From NCBI GenBank assembly GCA_038496675.1, contig CM076651.1, positions 21,669,299 through 21,733,298 of the forward strand: a DNA stretch of 64,000 nucleotides, given 5' to 3'. Source of the stretch: Rachycentron canadum. Taxonomy: Eukaryota > Chordata > Actinopteri > Carangiformes > Rachycentridae. Of this stretch, positions 25,055-37,659 are shown one piece after another. The notes under the pieces are model-generated. The model saw only the letters and a program-made list of their open reading frames with translations. It ran no database searches and had not been told where the DNA came from. The position numbers were made by a program, and so were the translations under genes. The stretch's first letter is position 1; every line of letters begins with the position of its first letter.

Positions 25055-25315
25055 GAAAACATCATCTCCCACAATTCCCCACTTCTCTCATTTCAGCATG
25101 CGGCCCCCTAGAAACCTTACTGACCGGGGAGTTATTGTAACTGAAACATGTGACCCAAGGTGTGAACAGATAACAAAACCAGCTGTTGGCCTTTGTTCTC
25201 TTTCTTTTCTCCTGGGCTCCACCAAGAGAGAGAAACAAGGCTCTCTTTCTTCTCTCCTCTTCAAGAGGGCAACAAGGCTCTCAGCGCCAGGTTAGCATTG
25301 CAACCTAAAACATAT
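25055..25315. repeat. Unclassified repeat, copy 1
   Basis: Clearly similar to 58831-59085 in the same orientation: both share TCTCCCACAATTCCCCACTT, AAGGTGTGAACAGATA and AGGCTCTCAGC followed by CCAGGTTAGCA. It directly follows the LINE tail. Its class is unknown; the polypyrimidine and AAGGCTCTC repeats are compatible with an LTR, but no TG...CA borders were defined. An open frame (25193-25600) runs through it without a recognisable domain. Confidence 0.65.
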
Positions 25316-27537
25316 CAAGGTGTTGATATAACAAAACAAACATCAAGAGAAAGTTTAGATTTTCCTTTTACTTTGAGTCAAAAATGGCAATTTAAAATAC
25401 TAGAGAAGTATGGCATTTGTTACAGTATGTCAGCTCATCTGGAAGACAGTGCACAGCTTCCACGATTAAAACTGTTTAATTTATTGCATGACAAAGGGAA
25501 AATTCCAATAGGTCATGGTATTCAGAGAGCATCTTGGAGAGGTTTGTGGGGTTCAGAAATTGATTCAGGCAGGGCTTTCAGCTCCATCTGCTGGAGGTAA
25601 TGCACACTGCAAATGGGTGGCATGACAAAAACTGCGAGCCAAGAGGTGAATTAGGAGCATTGACAACATGAAAAGTGATTTCTGGAGAGTTGCCAGACAG
25701 CAGAAGAGTTACAGAAGGAGGTATGTGGCAATGATTTAACCATCCAGGGCATCAGCAGTGTTAGGAATGGTTCCAGCACAACTGTTTTGGAAAAAATCAT
25801 GGTGGTTTGGCCTGATTGGGTAACAGGGAGAGGCAAGCGCTGTGGTGAATGGTCTGGAGCAGGTATTGGCAGGTGGAGCAGTGGACTATGATTCCTTCTC
25901 CATCACTCCTAGAGCCAGTTATCTAGCCTTATACCTAGAGATACAAGTGAGGATAAGTTTTTTTATTTATTTATTACAAGTGTTACTGATCTTTTGGTCT
26001 TTGTTTGCAGCTGTTGTTCAATTCACCTCTGTATTTATATACTACAACTGTCTTTGCTTTCTTTCCTAGCACCAAATCATAACAAAGTTACCTAAAGGCA
26101 CTTTACATATAGAGCAGGTCTACCATACTCTTTCATAGAATTATTTAGAGGGACCCAACAAATCCCACCATGAGAAGCATTTTGTGACAGTGGCAAAGAA
26201 AAACTTTCTTTTAAGAGGCAGAAAAATTGGGCAGAAACCAGGCTCAGGGTGGGTGGCCACCTGCCTTGACCAGTCCATTAGTGAGGACATAATTTAGTGG
26301 ACTTAATTTAGTGTGGTGGAAAACTGTTACTGTCATAAGCTTATCTGTAATAAGGGCTTTTTGGGTTTGGAAAAAATCATATGGTCTCTTGACAAAATTA
26401 AATGTATACTTTAATTTCCTGGAAAACGTAGTACATAACAGTGATAATGTATGTGAAATAATTTACTACTTGACATTAATATACACGGAAGTCTATACAG
26501 AGGAAAATTGAAAAAGTTCTTTGGTACAGTACTCCATTCATCTGTGGCTTTGACCCTACTATTTAAAGCGTTTTAAATCTCACTAGACTTCTGGGCAATG
26601 CTACTAAAGATCACTACACAAATCCGTAAAATGACTCATCCTCTAGGAACTTCAAAATAATCAATAAAAGCATTGCAAAGTTTGAAGTATTCCCACTCTC
26701 CACCTATCACATCAAACAGCTCTCTTCTCCTTAAGTAATACTGTTCATTATAATTCATTATATATATTAGGCACTGAGCACAAGATCGGGACCTACCACA
26801 CCTGGCAGGACTCCAGGGGCAGGCTGTGCAAAGATGCCCCTGAGACAGTACAGCATATAACACCAGGGTGAAGAGCTTATGTCCTGTTGAAGTTGTATAG
26901 CTCCAAGTATTGGATGAATGATGGTATTGGATGAATTTTTGTATCACCTCAGAAGCCTTACTTTAGGAATGCTGTTATTTGGATTTTTGACTAAACTGAT
27001 AGCACTTGTTGGAATGTTGGAAAAACAGTGAGCTTCATGTGGGAGCCTCAGCATTTATTATTTGAGTGACTCTCCCTTTATGTGCATGTGTGTTAGGAGA
27101 AATCTTTTAGTATTTTTAGTAGGCATGTGAATTTGAGAGTTAATAAACTTCATATCAAAGGCCAAGTGAACCAGGGTTAGACAGTAGATTTGTTAACACT
27201 ATAAATTTAGATCCTGTAATGTTGAATCTCATTTCTCTTAAGTGATGAATGTTGTAAGCATTTCACCTTTTCAAAACAAAACTGAAAGTACTGGACAAAG
27301 ATTTTTGTTCTGTTCATAGGCTTTATAAGCTGTAATCACTGGATATACATGGTTAATAAATCATTCGCTAACCAAAAAGAGATGCAGGACATATCTTATG
27401 TATATCTTTCATTAATGTACATGTTTGCAGTGAGGTTTGATTGTAGAAATACAAATTATGTCCAAGTCATTCGCAGCAGTTAGCTAAAGCCAGCAGCACT
27501 ACACAGACAAACATATTCTAATTATTGAGTATAATTT
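25316..27537. other. Intergenic, nothing recognised
   Basis: No exon, RNA gene or known repeat could be identified. An A-rich gene-poor stretch between dedd and tnnc1. Confidence 0.4.
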
Positions 27538-27795
27538 CAGCGAGACAGTGGTGCAGTGGTTAGCACTATGGCCTCACAGTAGGCTGTGTGGAGTTAGTAT
27601 GTTCTCCTCATGCCTACGTGTGAACTCCAGCTGCCCACAGACCAGTCTTGCCCATTGGTTGTTAGTCTTTATATGTCAGCCCTGAGATAGACTGGCAATT
27701 CGTCCATGGTGTACCCCATCTGTTGCCCAGTGGCAGCATGGATTGGCTTTAGCACCCCACTCCCTTCCCATCAGACACACATGCATATCAAATCA
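27538..27795 (+). mobile_element. tRNA-derived SINE, eroded copy
   Basis: The start CAGTGGTGCAGTGGTTAGCA resembles a pol III A box in a tRNA-like head. The body follows the common teleost SINE: GTTAGTATGTTCTCC, TGGTTGTTAGTCTTTATAT, GAGATAGACTGGC, ATTGGCTTTAGCACC. The B box is damaged. The same family recurs at 32245-32486. Confidence 0.75.
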
Positions 27796-30027
27796 AATGT
27801 TAATATCAGTGCTGTTTTAAAGCTACAGCTCTGGAACTGAAGGTGTGTGTATGTATGCAGAGATCGATAGTATTTCTGTTTGAATAAAATTGTTGATTAT
27901 TGAAATGCAGTTACATTATGGCACTGTGTTAACAGCAATCTGAATTGTGTTTTGAAATAAATGTTTTGTTCTTCAAACATAAAAGTTGGGAATTTGCTGC
28001 TATAAGCACTACATTTGCTGTCACAGAGGTAGGTTGGAATAAAATGACCTTTGAAATCAAAGTACAGCTGCTGCACAGTGGCAGGTGCCACCTATCTATC
28101 CTGTATAATGTTAGATTTATCACCGTTGTCCCTCGCTCACCCTCCCCACCAGTAGAGGTCTACTATTTCTAGTCAAGGACACATGTTTTAAATAGCCCTT
28201 TTATGTATCTATTGTCATGTAAACAGCTGACTTCACTTCATATTCAGGGAATAGTACAGAGGGAAGAAAAAAATTCTATATTCAAATCTGACTAGAGTGA
28301 CTGCCCTTCAAAAAGTTCCAATATGGAGAGATTCTGTGTTTGTGGTGAAATAGATATGACTGACCTGAAAAACATTCTCTGTCTGCCATCCCATTTGTTG
28401 GCAGTGCTTTCCAAAAGATTCTAAATGTTGCCCATGATCTCAGTTTAGCCTGACTGTGAAATCAATCTGGGCTAATAGTTTCTACCTGTTTGTGGTTAGC
28501 TTTAGATGGCAAAAGTGCTTAGGTCAAGGTTAGAAAAAGTTAAATACTGTATATGCAGACATTGTGTGTCTGTGAACTTTTCAACCAAATCACCCTTTGC
28601 TAACCTGAGTGCCTAAATATAACCATTAAAAAGTTAAGTGTCCCAGTCACTACAAATTTATATTGTTCTGCTAAATTGAATATTTGGTAGAGACAAATGA
28701 CCAACAGGTTTCTGAAAAGCAGTTTTAAAGCTGTCATTGCCATCTTGGCACTGTCTGACTCTGCCCAACTCCCAGCTAATACAAAAATAGACAAAGAAAT
28801 GAAGCATGTGTGGAGCCGGGACTTTGGTGGATGTCACTCAAAGTAGCCACACCCTCCATTCTACATAACTTGAATAAAAACAGGTCTATTATTAAAAAGA
28901 TTACATTGACAAATTATCAGTGATTTATTGTTGCATCTAGTTCATTATTGTTTCATAATAAATTACAAGGTTTGGCAGTTATTAGCTGCACCTAACTCTA
29001 CCCAATGCAATCTAAAACAGTAGTCCTTCATTGAAGACTTCCTTCATGACAGTTATAATGTTCAGCTTTTGAAAGCCAATATAAACCCTGTCTTTTTTTG
29101 CAGAGACAGGGTTGATGTTGGGAAAGTTTGTGCACTCTCAGCAGGTACATGGCATTTGGCCAGTGGACCAATAAAGGCTAAATCAGTCTTCACCTGCAGA
29201 ATGGTTATATATGTTTTTGCTTCTAAGCTACTGCTCCAATGTCTATAATGGCTTTCTTTAGCAATTTAGGTTTTTTCTGAGGAAAGTAGTGAGTACTGAT
29301 ATTAAGTTCTCGTGGAAAATATTGAACCTCCCAAGTGACTGTGCACTCTACCAGAAAGCTGTATTTGGAGCTCCCGACTCATACACCATGTCTGGGCAAT
29401 GCGATGTTGTGGCCACTTTGTCTCCTGGCCAGAGGTTTGATGGGCTATGGAGGGAGTATGTGTGGTGGATGCTCTTTAAGGAGGAACTTAACACACCTAG
29501 ACCAGCCCTTGCCCAGTGCTATGGAGCAGGCAGTAAAGATGTGGTTTAGCCTACAATGGTTGCAATGGTCCAGGTTAATGACCAAACTGAAAGTGTTCTT
29601 TTCATACAGCCTTTTGATCTTTCCCAGCTTGGTTTGCTGCATTAAGGTTCCCAATTTTTTCCACAGCAGATGTTCTTTCTTGTGTGGTAGATTGGAGTAT
29701 CCTCACTGCTCTGCCTTTGGTACCTTTAAATTCCTCTACTGCAGATGTTATTGGAAAGCCAAGATTTGAATGGAGAATGGGAAAATTAGACACCATACTT
29801 TATTTGATAAGAGTAGATTTTATAAACTTGTATTCTGGTCTCTGTTTGACTCAATTTCAATCAGGCTTTTTAGAGTTGAAGTGTGAGAATAAAAAACGTA
29901 TGAATAAATGACAACCTCATTAAAATCAGTCATAAAGTCATATCTAAGAACAGCCCGAGCTGAACGTTGGTGAACATAGATGCTGCTTTTGATGTCCCTC
30001 TAGCGTTGGGAGACTTCTGTTGTTTTA
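27796..30027. other. Intergenic upstream of tnnc1, nothing firmly recognised
   Basis: Open frames at 29289-29549 and 29335-29769 (plus) and 29602-29796 (minus) overlap one another and carry no domain I can name. They may be old retroelement sequence. No exon was identified. Confidence 0.35.
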
Positions 30028-30037
30028 CTATTTATAG
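30028..30037 (+). promoter_or_regulatory. MEF2-type site upstream of tnnc1
   Basis: CTATTTATAG is a perfect match to the MEF2 consensus CTA(A/T)4TAG, 202 bp before the tnnc1 start codon. MEF2 factors drive cardiac and slow-muscle genes, including mammalian cardiac troponin C. The same bases might also serve as a TATA element. Confidence 0.55.
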
Positions 30038-30238
30038 CACGCTCTCTCTCTTTATCTCTCTGTTTCTGCCACTCCTACCTACATCACCCTTGGATTTTGG
30101 ATGGGTGAGTCAAAGGCTTTTTTAGTGCTACACTCACCCAACAATAAAGACTGGGGCAGTTGCTGCCTGTGTTTGCATTGTATCTGACTGCAGTAGTGTG
30201 TTCAGTGGTGTGTCAAAAGCAGGGACGGAGCAGCAGCT

Positions 30239-33200
30239 ATGGATGATGTATATAAGGCAGCGGTAAGTACAGAGTATGCTCAGTATGATATGCTATTTTA
30301 TGTCTCTATCTGGTCATTATAATAAAAGGCCATTGTTACATTTAATAATAATTTATTAATAATAAATCTGCTCTGGTTAAACAAACCATCCATATGAAAA
30401 GAATATATAACAGCCTAGCAGTAACTTCTACCGTTTATGAAGCTAAAACATCTTTTCACATTTGAAAAGATGTTTACTAATATCTATCGATCTATCCAAA
30501 CTTGATATTAGCTGATGCTAATTCAGCACATTTAATAGTCCTTGTATGGGCTGTAGCTCTAGTTGGGGACAATGAGGTCATGTCCTTGAGGATGGGTGCT
30601 TTAACAATTGGTGCTTTAACCCCTCATGTCCTTGAGGGGTAAAAAGCACAAGAAGAGCACTCTTTGTCGCGTTTCAACTTGTGTAACACTAAAACAATAG
30701 GTGTGATAAGAGGAGTCGGAGCAAAGTGACAGGCTGCTGTGTTTTCTGTGCCTGACAATAGCACAAAGAACAGCTGGACAGATCAGAGGAAAAGAGAAGG
30801 GACAGCTGATGGCTATTAAAACAAATGGGTGACACCAGACACCCATGACATTACAGTCCAGTGGCACTGAGAGCAGCAAAGACTTGAGGTGATCAGTGTA
30901 GTTGCTGGGCTGAGCAAGAGCTTTTTACCAGACCCTCGGCTGGTTTAAAAATAAAAGTGAGCTACTGTGAAAAACACTAAACATTTGTTTCTTTTCAGGT
31001 TGAAAACTTAACAGAGGAACAGAAAAATGGTGAGGAAACTACTTACCACTGTTACTACTACCATTATCCATATTTAAGATTTTGTTCCTAGTTCAAGACT
31101 TATCTGCTTTAACCATTCTATGAAAATGAGAAGTTTCATTGCCTCTTACAGTGTGTCTCTACAAATACAATAAAAAAAAACATAAAAACAACTTTCCTTA
31201 AAATAAAAAGCAAAAGTCAGAAAAGACTGAAACATTGTGCAGTTGTTAGTGAGTGACAGAGAGTAAAATAAACTACAACTCATCACGCATTTTGGCAGTC
31301 TGCATTTTTATGCGGCTTATAGTGAGTGTAAAATTATGTATTGTAGTCAAAGCAAGGGTCATGGATATATAAGAAAAAGGTATAAACATATTAGTCAAAT
31401 CACATCAGTCACTAACCACACAGTGGCACAATTGCAAAAATTTTTGAATATTTTGCCATTTCTGTATTCTTTACAACTGGCGATTTTATGCACTCCTCAT
31501 GAAAAAAAAAAAAAGCTCATTAATTAGTTAATTTCAAAATAAACTTGTCACATGGCTACCATATGGTATAAAACTTAAAAGGTGTTTACACTTCTAAACT
31601 GTGATTTCCACATGGCCTGGGCTGATTACGATGATACAACACTGTGTTCCTCCCTCCTTCTTTCCTCTATAGACACAAGTAGTAAATATAGTAAATACAG
31701 CTATTCTGGGTTCAAACAATAGTGCTAAATAGAGGAAAGCAGCTCAGTCAGGCAAGATTAAAGCCCTGAGCAGAAATGAATTAGTTGCAAGCTTGACAAA
31801 CCCAAACAAAATCATTTCAGGTCATTTAACTTAGTTCACAGCAATATGAGCAAAGTCATAAGATAGCAGATAGGAATGAATAGGCCATGTCCCCATGTTC
31901 AAGATGGTTAGAGGAAACACCCACACTCAGATGAGGAATCCACAGTCAGAGACTAGCAGATGTATCAGAACAATTAGTGCAGTTAGCATCTTTTATTTGT
32001 TTATAGTATTTGTTTTCTTCTAATTGGCAGTGGCTTACACATTGTCAATGGTTGTGCTCTGACTTACTGTATTGACAAGGTTTCAGGTTTATTTAGCCCC
32101 GCCTTCGTCCCCACAAGTTGACAGGATTGGTTTGTGATGTATGAATCCCTGACTGTCATTGGAACACTGCAGTTTAAGGTGGAAACACTATGTCGTGTTG
32201 ACGGATTATTTCACTCATCATGTGTCTTTTTAAATAAAATCATATGGTCAGGACAGCACCGTGGTGTTGCCTCACAGGGTTCTGGGTTCAAACCCCAGGC
32301 CTGGAGCCTTTCTGTGTGGTGTTTGCATGTTCTCCTTGACTCTAAGTTGCCCACAGGTATGAATGTGAGCATGAATGGTTGTTAATCCCTATATACCAGC
32401 CCTATGATAGATCCCATCCTCACCCAATGTCAGCTAGGATTGGCTCCAGCACCTGTGACCCTGCATGGATAAGTGGTGTAGATGATGGATGGATGGATGG
32501 ATGGATGGATGGATGGATGGATGGATGGATGGATGGATGGATGGATGGATGGATGGATGGATTGATGGATGGATGGATGGATGGATGGATGGATGGATGG
32601 ATGGATGGATGGATGGATGGATGGATGGATGGATGGATGGATGGATGGATGGGTAATACCTAGGCTGTGTACCTAGGTTGTAAACCAATTAAGCCGTCCA
32701 CAATCTTTGTTAGTTCTTCTTGCTTATGGAATAATACACATAAGTGTAAGGACAATGCCCCTTAATGTTAGGAGCAGGTGAAACAGTCATCTCCTTTTTA
32801 GACAGTAACTGCTGCTGTATCACTTCCAGAGTTCAAGGCTGCATTTGACATCTTCATCCAGGATGCAGAGGACGGCTGCATCAGCACCAAAGAGTTGGGG
32901 AAGGTGATGAGGATGCTGGGACAGAATCCCACTCCTGAAGAGTTGCAGGAAATGATTGATGAGGTGGATGAGGATGGTATGTCAGCATCATTCAGTGTGT
33001 CATGTCACTGCTCTGTGTTGTTTGCATGCTTGTTTTCATGCAATGGAATAAAATGATTTTAACAACGTGAAAGTAACAAAAAGTATTTTATAAGATGAAA
33101 TAACTTCAAACATGATATGTAGTCTTTATGATATAATGATGAATATTCACAGGCAGCGGCACAGTTGACTTTGATGAGTTCTTGGTGATGATGGTCCGCT

Positions 33201-36200
33201 GCATGAAGGAGGAGAGCAAAGGGAAATCAGAGGAGGAGCTGGCTGAACTGTTTCGCATGTTTGACAAGTAGGTTTCTCTCTGTTCACCCACTGCACAGAT
33301 CTGCAACAAAAATCTAAGGAAATGTTACTAATGTCAGAGAAAACACTGCTAACAGCCCACTGAGGTCCATACATGATATGTTATCACTCAACCCTTGTGT
33401 ATCCTTTAGAAGAACCTTAGATTGAGGTTATTAGAGGTCAAAAATGTCCACAATAAAAACTGCAATAAAAATACACTGCTAAAAAAATGATGAGAAAGCT
33501 TAATTAACACAGTCAGCCCTAAACATAACTGTCAAATATTGAATAATTTTCAGAATTTCAATTTTAGTACATAATACCTGTTGTTGTTTTTTAATAAATC
33601 ATTTCCCATATATACTAAATGCTAAGGGCAGATTTAATTATTTTTTTGTTTGTTTGTTTGGATTTACTCTCAGATCATATGGACATGGACACACATATGT
33701 CTTCAAAGCTCTATTGTCTCATACAGATATGCACTGCATGGGTGCATACTGTCTGTAGAGAGATATAGAGAATGTGATCTGCAGTGCAACACAATTTCTC
33801 TCTCAAATTATACACATAAACATACACCACACTCTGAAATGAAAAGGGCAGAAATGAACAAGGATGGACAAGAGTTTAGTCAGACAGAACTCTCCTGTTG
33901 ACCTTGAGTAAAATTATACCAAAGCAGATTTTGTTACCATGTAAGAAAGTAATGATGAGCTCAGAGCAGTTTAGCTAAATGGTTTCAACATTCCTCAGTT
34001 ACTATTGCTTTACGTGTGTTAAGGAATGGAGATGGTTACATAGACTTGGAAGAGCTGAAGACAATGCTGGAGTCCACTGGAGAGGCCATCACAGAAGATG
34101 ACATTGAGGAGCTGATGAAGGATGGAGACAAAAACAATGATGGCAAAATTGATTATGATGGTACGTTTACATTAACAAACACATTAGTAACACAATGGTA
34201 ATAAACAGACACCAACCAAACAATGTTCACATTTCAGTTTAGGCTTGCAGGAAATATAACAAAATAATAAACAAAACAGTGGATTACACAGGATGACACA
34301 ATTATTTCATGATAAAGAGAAAACCTCAAAGAAAGTTACTTTTTGTTCTAGAGGTGATCTGAAACTTTTCCTCACTCTGAGATCAGAAACATACAGGATT
34401 AATCCATTTTACAAGCAACAGCTAGGCCTCTGAATGAAATGCTGATGAGCTGTGACATCACCCACTGGAGTTAATAGGAGTGTCCGATGTAGAGACGTGA
34501 CTCTAGATGTTGTTAGTAATAAACACACAGAAGTAGAAGAAGCAGCAAATCACCAGTGAAATTGGGGCTTGTTTGAAGTTGACCTAGTCCACAGGCAGGA
34601 GTAGGCACAAAACTGAATCATCTCTATCTATAGACAATTGTCTTACTCTGGAACAATGGACTCTTCATCACCTTGTCTTTAACCTCAGATCTTTGTTGTG
34701 AGGCCTGGCTCACATTAGCTAATGTTTCTCTTAATGTCTGTGTGCAGTTTATATTATATATTCCATATTATATATTATACTGTATGGTCAGAGTATCTGT
34801 GATCCACAGCCTCCATTGGGCCTCCTTTGGGCCAGATTTACTAAACCTCTCCAGTCTGGTTTCACTGACCAAGTCCAGGTCTGATAATCCTGACTAGTTA
34901 GCTCCCATTCATTAGCTGAGGGTTTCACACACCATTTCCAACTTCATTGATAATGTTTGAAAACTGTTTTTAACATGGACAAGAGCAACACAATCATATG
35001 TGTTATTAGGTAAAATAAGATTTTGTTTATTCATTATTACGATTTAGTTGATGAGCTGATTGTATTTTAGGGCAAATTCATACAGTAATAGAGAGAACTC
35101 AGGTTCACTTACTTTTTCTTGCCACTGTATTTCCCCTGGCAGATGAAGTTCACCTTGAAGAACTGTATTATGAATACCCCCCTTCCCATCCCAATCGCAT
35201 CAACCCCAAAAAAGGCCTTAGAGAAAACTAAAATAATTAATATAATTATTTACAACAATAATGATAATGATGACAGATATGTTATTTTTTTAGTCTCAGT
35301 TGATTTCAATCACAAACTTGTGTTCAAACTGTAATGAGCACAAAGCTGCAGCCTGTTCTCTCAGAAGAGAAGGCAAGTCAGGGGACTAGCTAAATTTAAA
35401 TAAAAAAAATAATTTCCAATAAACATATCCAAGACAGAGACGCATCACCTGTCAGCTGTCAGAAGTTCACGTTTGGGCCAGATTTACTAAACTTCTTCAC
35501 CACCACTTAAACTACTGCTCAGCTGCACACCTATTGGAGTCTTCAAACAGTCAAAAAAATTCACAAAGATGGTCAGAATTCACACCAACAGAGTTTATTC
35601 TTTCAAGAATAAACTCTATTTCAACTGAAGACTTTGTGCCTGTGCACCATTTTATATAATCTGTTTTAGGTGGACTTTTCTACTAACTTTTCTAAAAAAA
35701 AAAAAAGTACCTTACATCAACCCGGAAATAATGTCATACTTAAAGTCATTCTTGGCCGGTTCTTACCAGTTTGAGCCAGTTTCTAATGGTGTCTGGAAAT
35801 TTCCACTCAAAGATTTGAAAGAAAATTTCTTAGGATCCTCAAATCATTTTATTATTTTTTGAAAACTCTATTCCTTCTAGATTACATGTTACATCAAACT
35901 TCTTTTAGCAAAGGATGGCTAAAAAAATTATTTAAGCTTGTAAATCTAACTTTAATCATGAGTTTAGTTGATACATTGAGCTTATGCATTTAACATCCAG
36001 TGTTAATAATGCAGAGGACATATTGATTATATTGCGTTACATTTTATTAAAAATCTATTACAGTAAATACTTCTTGATAGAGCAGCCTGGCATAATAGTT
36101 TGCAGGCTGCTCAAATTTTGGATTTCTTTTCATTATAAATTAATTTCAGATTTATTTTGACAGAAAATGTCTCTAAAATATGCTAAAATGGCTCAAATAT

Positions 36201-37412
36201 ATTTTTTGATCTGTGTCATATTCAGATTTGGAAATTATTGGGAAATATATCAATTTTATGTAATGCTGCTAGTATGAAATCACAATGACATCAACTGGTC
36301 TTTTCACTTTGTCTCTGCTGTGCATCACCTGTGAAAAATAGGTAGAAAGTCAAATCTCTTTTACATGACACAGCTGTAAGGTGTGAGATATATATTTAAT
36401 GGATGCAGTATGTCCACTCCCCATGCCCCACAAAGAAAACTGCAGCCACCAAACAGTTGTCATATTGCTGCTACACAGACCCAATTATATGTTTTGTTCC
36501 AAGCAGACAACCCCACTGTCTCTGTGTGGATCACAGCCTGTTAACTGACATATCCACATGGATGAAGAAATGTCAACTTCAGCTCAGCCTATCTACTAAA
36601 CTCCTAGTCATCCTGGCCAATCATGATAACAATATCAAAATTGCCTCTTCATCTCTTAACCCAACCAAGGTCATGAAAGACTGATGTCTTTTGCAATTGC
36701 ACTATATAATCAGGTTATACCTGACTGAGTATGCTACCCAACTCTTTTTGTAGGCCATAAATAATCTCGGACATGCCTCTCTTCATGCACAGTGAGGCCC
36801 TTACAGATAGTCCAGAATGCAGCAGCATGTCTTTGATCAGGCTAAAAATGCATGTCATTCATTGATCATTGACATGTCATTCATTGTTCATTGACCTCCA
36901 GTGTGTTACATATTATTCCCAATTCATCTACTCATCTATGGGAACAGAGTCTATTATAGTCTGTTAACTACTTTAAACTGAATTAAATGTGTCTGTGTAT
37001 CCTTTGGTAGAGTTGCCCAGAATAGCTGTCGACTCATTGGATTTCAACAACCAGTCACAAGATTTGGACACTGTACAATAACACAAAAGAACACATCTGT
37101 TACATCTGCAGGACTATTTATGATGACCTTCAAGTCTGTATTTACTCTAGAAGTCTTTAGGTTGTTTCATCATCTCACAGATTGTACAACACTTTGGAGC
37201 GAGTTAAACTGTGCCATAGAAAGGGCACATACTCTGTGTATAGTTATAGGTTCCACCAATTACAGAGACTTGTGTTCAGATATGGTTTTCAGTGAACTGT
37301 GGCCAACCAATAGTCATATGTAGTAAATCTTCACAACATATTATTGCTTATATATTGACTTTGTGTGCTCTCTCTGACAGAGTTCCTGGAGTTTATGAAA
37401 GGCGTTGAATAA
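30239..37412 (+). CDS. tnnc1: Cardiac/slow skeletal troponin C
   Basis: The calcium-sensing subunit of troponin on thin filaments of heart and slow muscle. Six coding exons: 30239-30262, 30999-31029, 32830-32976, 33153-33267, 34024-34160 and 37381-37412. Together 486 bp, giving 161 residues, the exact family length. The start MDDVYKAA and end EFLEFMKGVE are typical. EF-hand I is degenerate as in all cardiac forms (FDIFIQDAEDG, residues 24-34); hands II (DEDGSGTVDFDE), III (DKNGDGYIDLEE) and IV (DKNNDGKIDYDE) keep their ligands. Cys35 and Cys84 are present. Residues 28-30 are Ile-Gln-Asp, not mammalian Val-Leu-Gly. Intron 2 holds a SINE and an ATGG array, intron 5 a Tc1 end and a LINE relic. 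All borders are GT-AG and phases agree. The a/b paralog cannot be decided. Confidence 0.97.
32245..32486 (+). mobile_element. tRNA-derived SINE in tnnc1 intron 2
   Basis: Head with GTTGCCTCACAGGGTTCTGG followed by a B-box-like GGGTTCAAACCCC (32283-32295), then TCTGTGTGGTGTTTGCATGT, CTCTAAGTTGCCCACAGGT, GAATGGTTGTTAATCCCTAT and ATTGGCTCCAGCACC. The 3' end runs into the ATGG microsatellite, as is usual for this family. Same family as 27538-27795, but better preserved. Confidence 0.85.
32483..32652 (+). repeat. (ATGG)n microsatellite
   Basis: About 170 bp of ATGG units, interrupted once near 32562 by ATTG. It is the 3' tail of the SINE, expanded. Open frames on both strands through it encode four-residue repeats and are artefacts. 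Confidence 0.98.
34960..35127 (+). mobile_element. Tc1-like transposon end in tnnc1 intron 5
   Basis: The sequence AGGTTCACTTACTTTTTCTT then GCCACTG followed by TA is the terminal inverted repeat of a common fish Tc1 family. The preceding text (TGTGTTATTAGGTAAAATAA, TTATTCATTATTACGATTTA) also matches the 3' non-coding part. Transposase and the other end are absent. Confidence 0.6.
36490..37230 (+). mobile_element. Rex1-like LINE relic
   Basis: The translation at 36540-36680 reads ISTWMKKCQLQLSLSTKLLV followed shortly by LANHDNNI, matching the stretch after the YADD motif of Rex1/Babar-type reverse transcriptases (WM..HHLQLNL.KTELLVIPA). Further on, near 36800-36835, PLQIVQNAAA matches the later LQ.VQNAAARL block. 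Stops are frequent. It lies in the last tnnc1 intron. Confidence 0.6.
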
Positions 37413-37651
37413 AGGATTCAGCTGGAGGCTTCTAACTCCAGCATCATCTAGGGCCATTCCTGAAGGCGTGCTTGCAGCTTCTGTCTGCTTTTAACAACAC
37501 AAAAGACACCCGTCCTTAGCAGACTTTTAACAAAACAAACTGTCCTCAGAAGATGCCCGTTCTCTTAGTTATTCTCATACACTGCCAAGGAAAAGGCTTG
37601 CCTCACACCAAATGCAATATATATACATATATACATGTAAAGGCTGTTTAC

Positions 37652-37657
37652 AATAAA
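37652..37657 (+). terminator. Polyadenylation signal of tnnc1
   Basis: AATAAA 240 bp after the tnnc1 stop codon, at the end of a short AT-rich 3' UTR. Position and spacing fit a real 3' end. Confidence 0.65.
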
Positions 37658-37659
37658 AA

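Noticed and set aside
29335..29796. Overlapping open frames on both strands with mildly gag-like composition
   Set aside because: No motif could be named and the frames conflict; chance or very old repeat cannot be excluded.
32379..32688. Long open frames on both strands encoding tetrapeptide repeats
   Set aside because: They are translations of the ATGG microsatellite at the end of a SINE.
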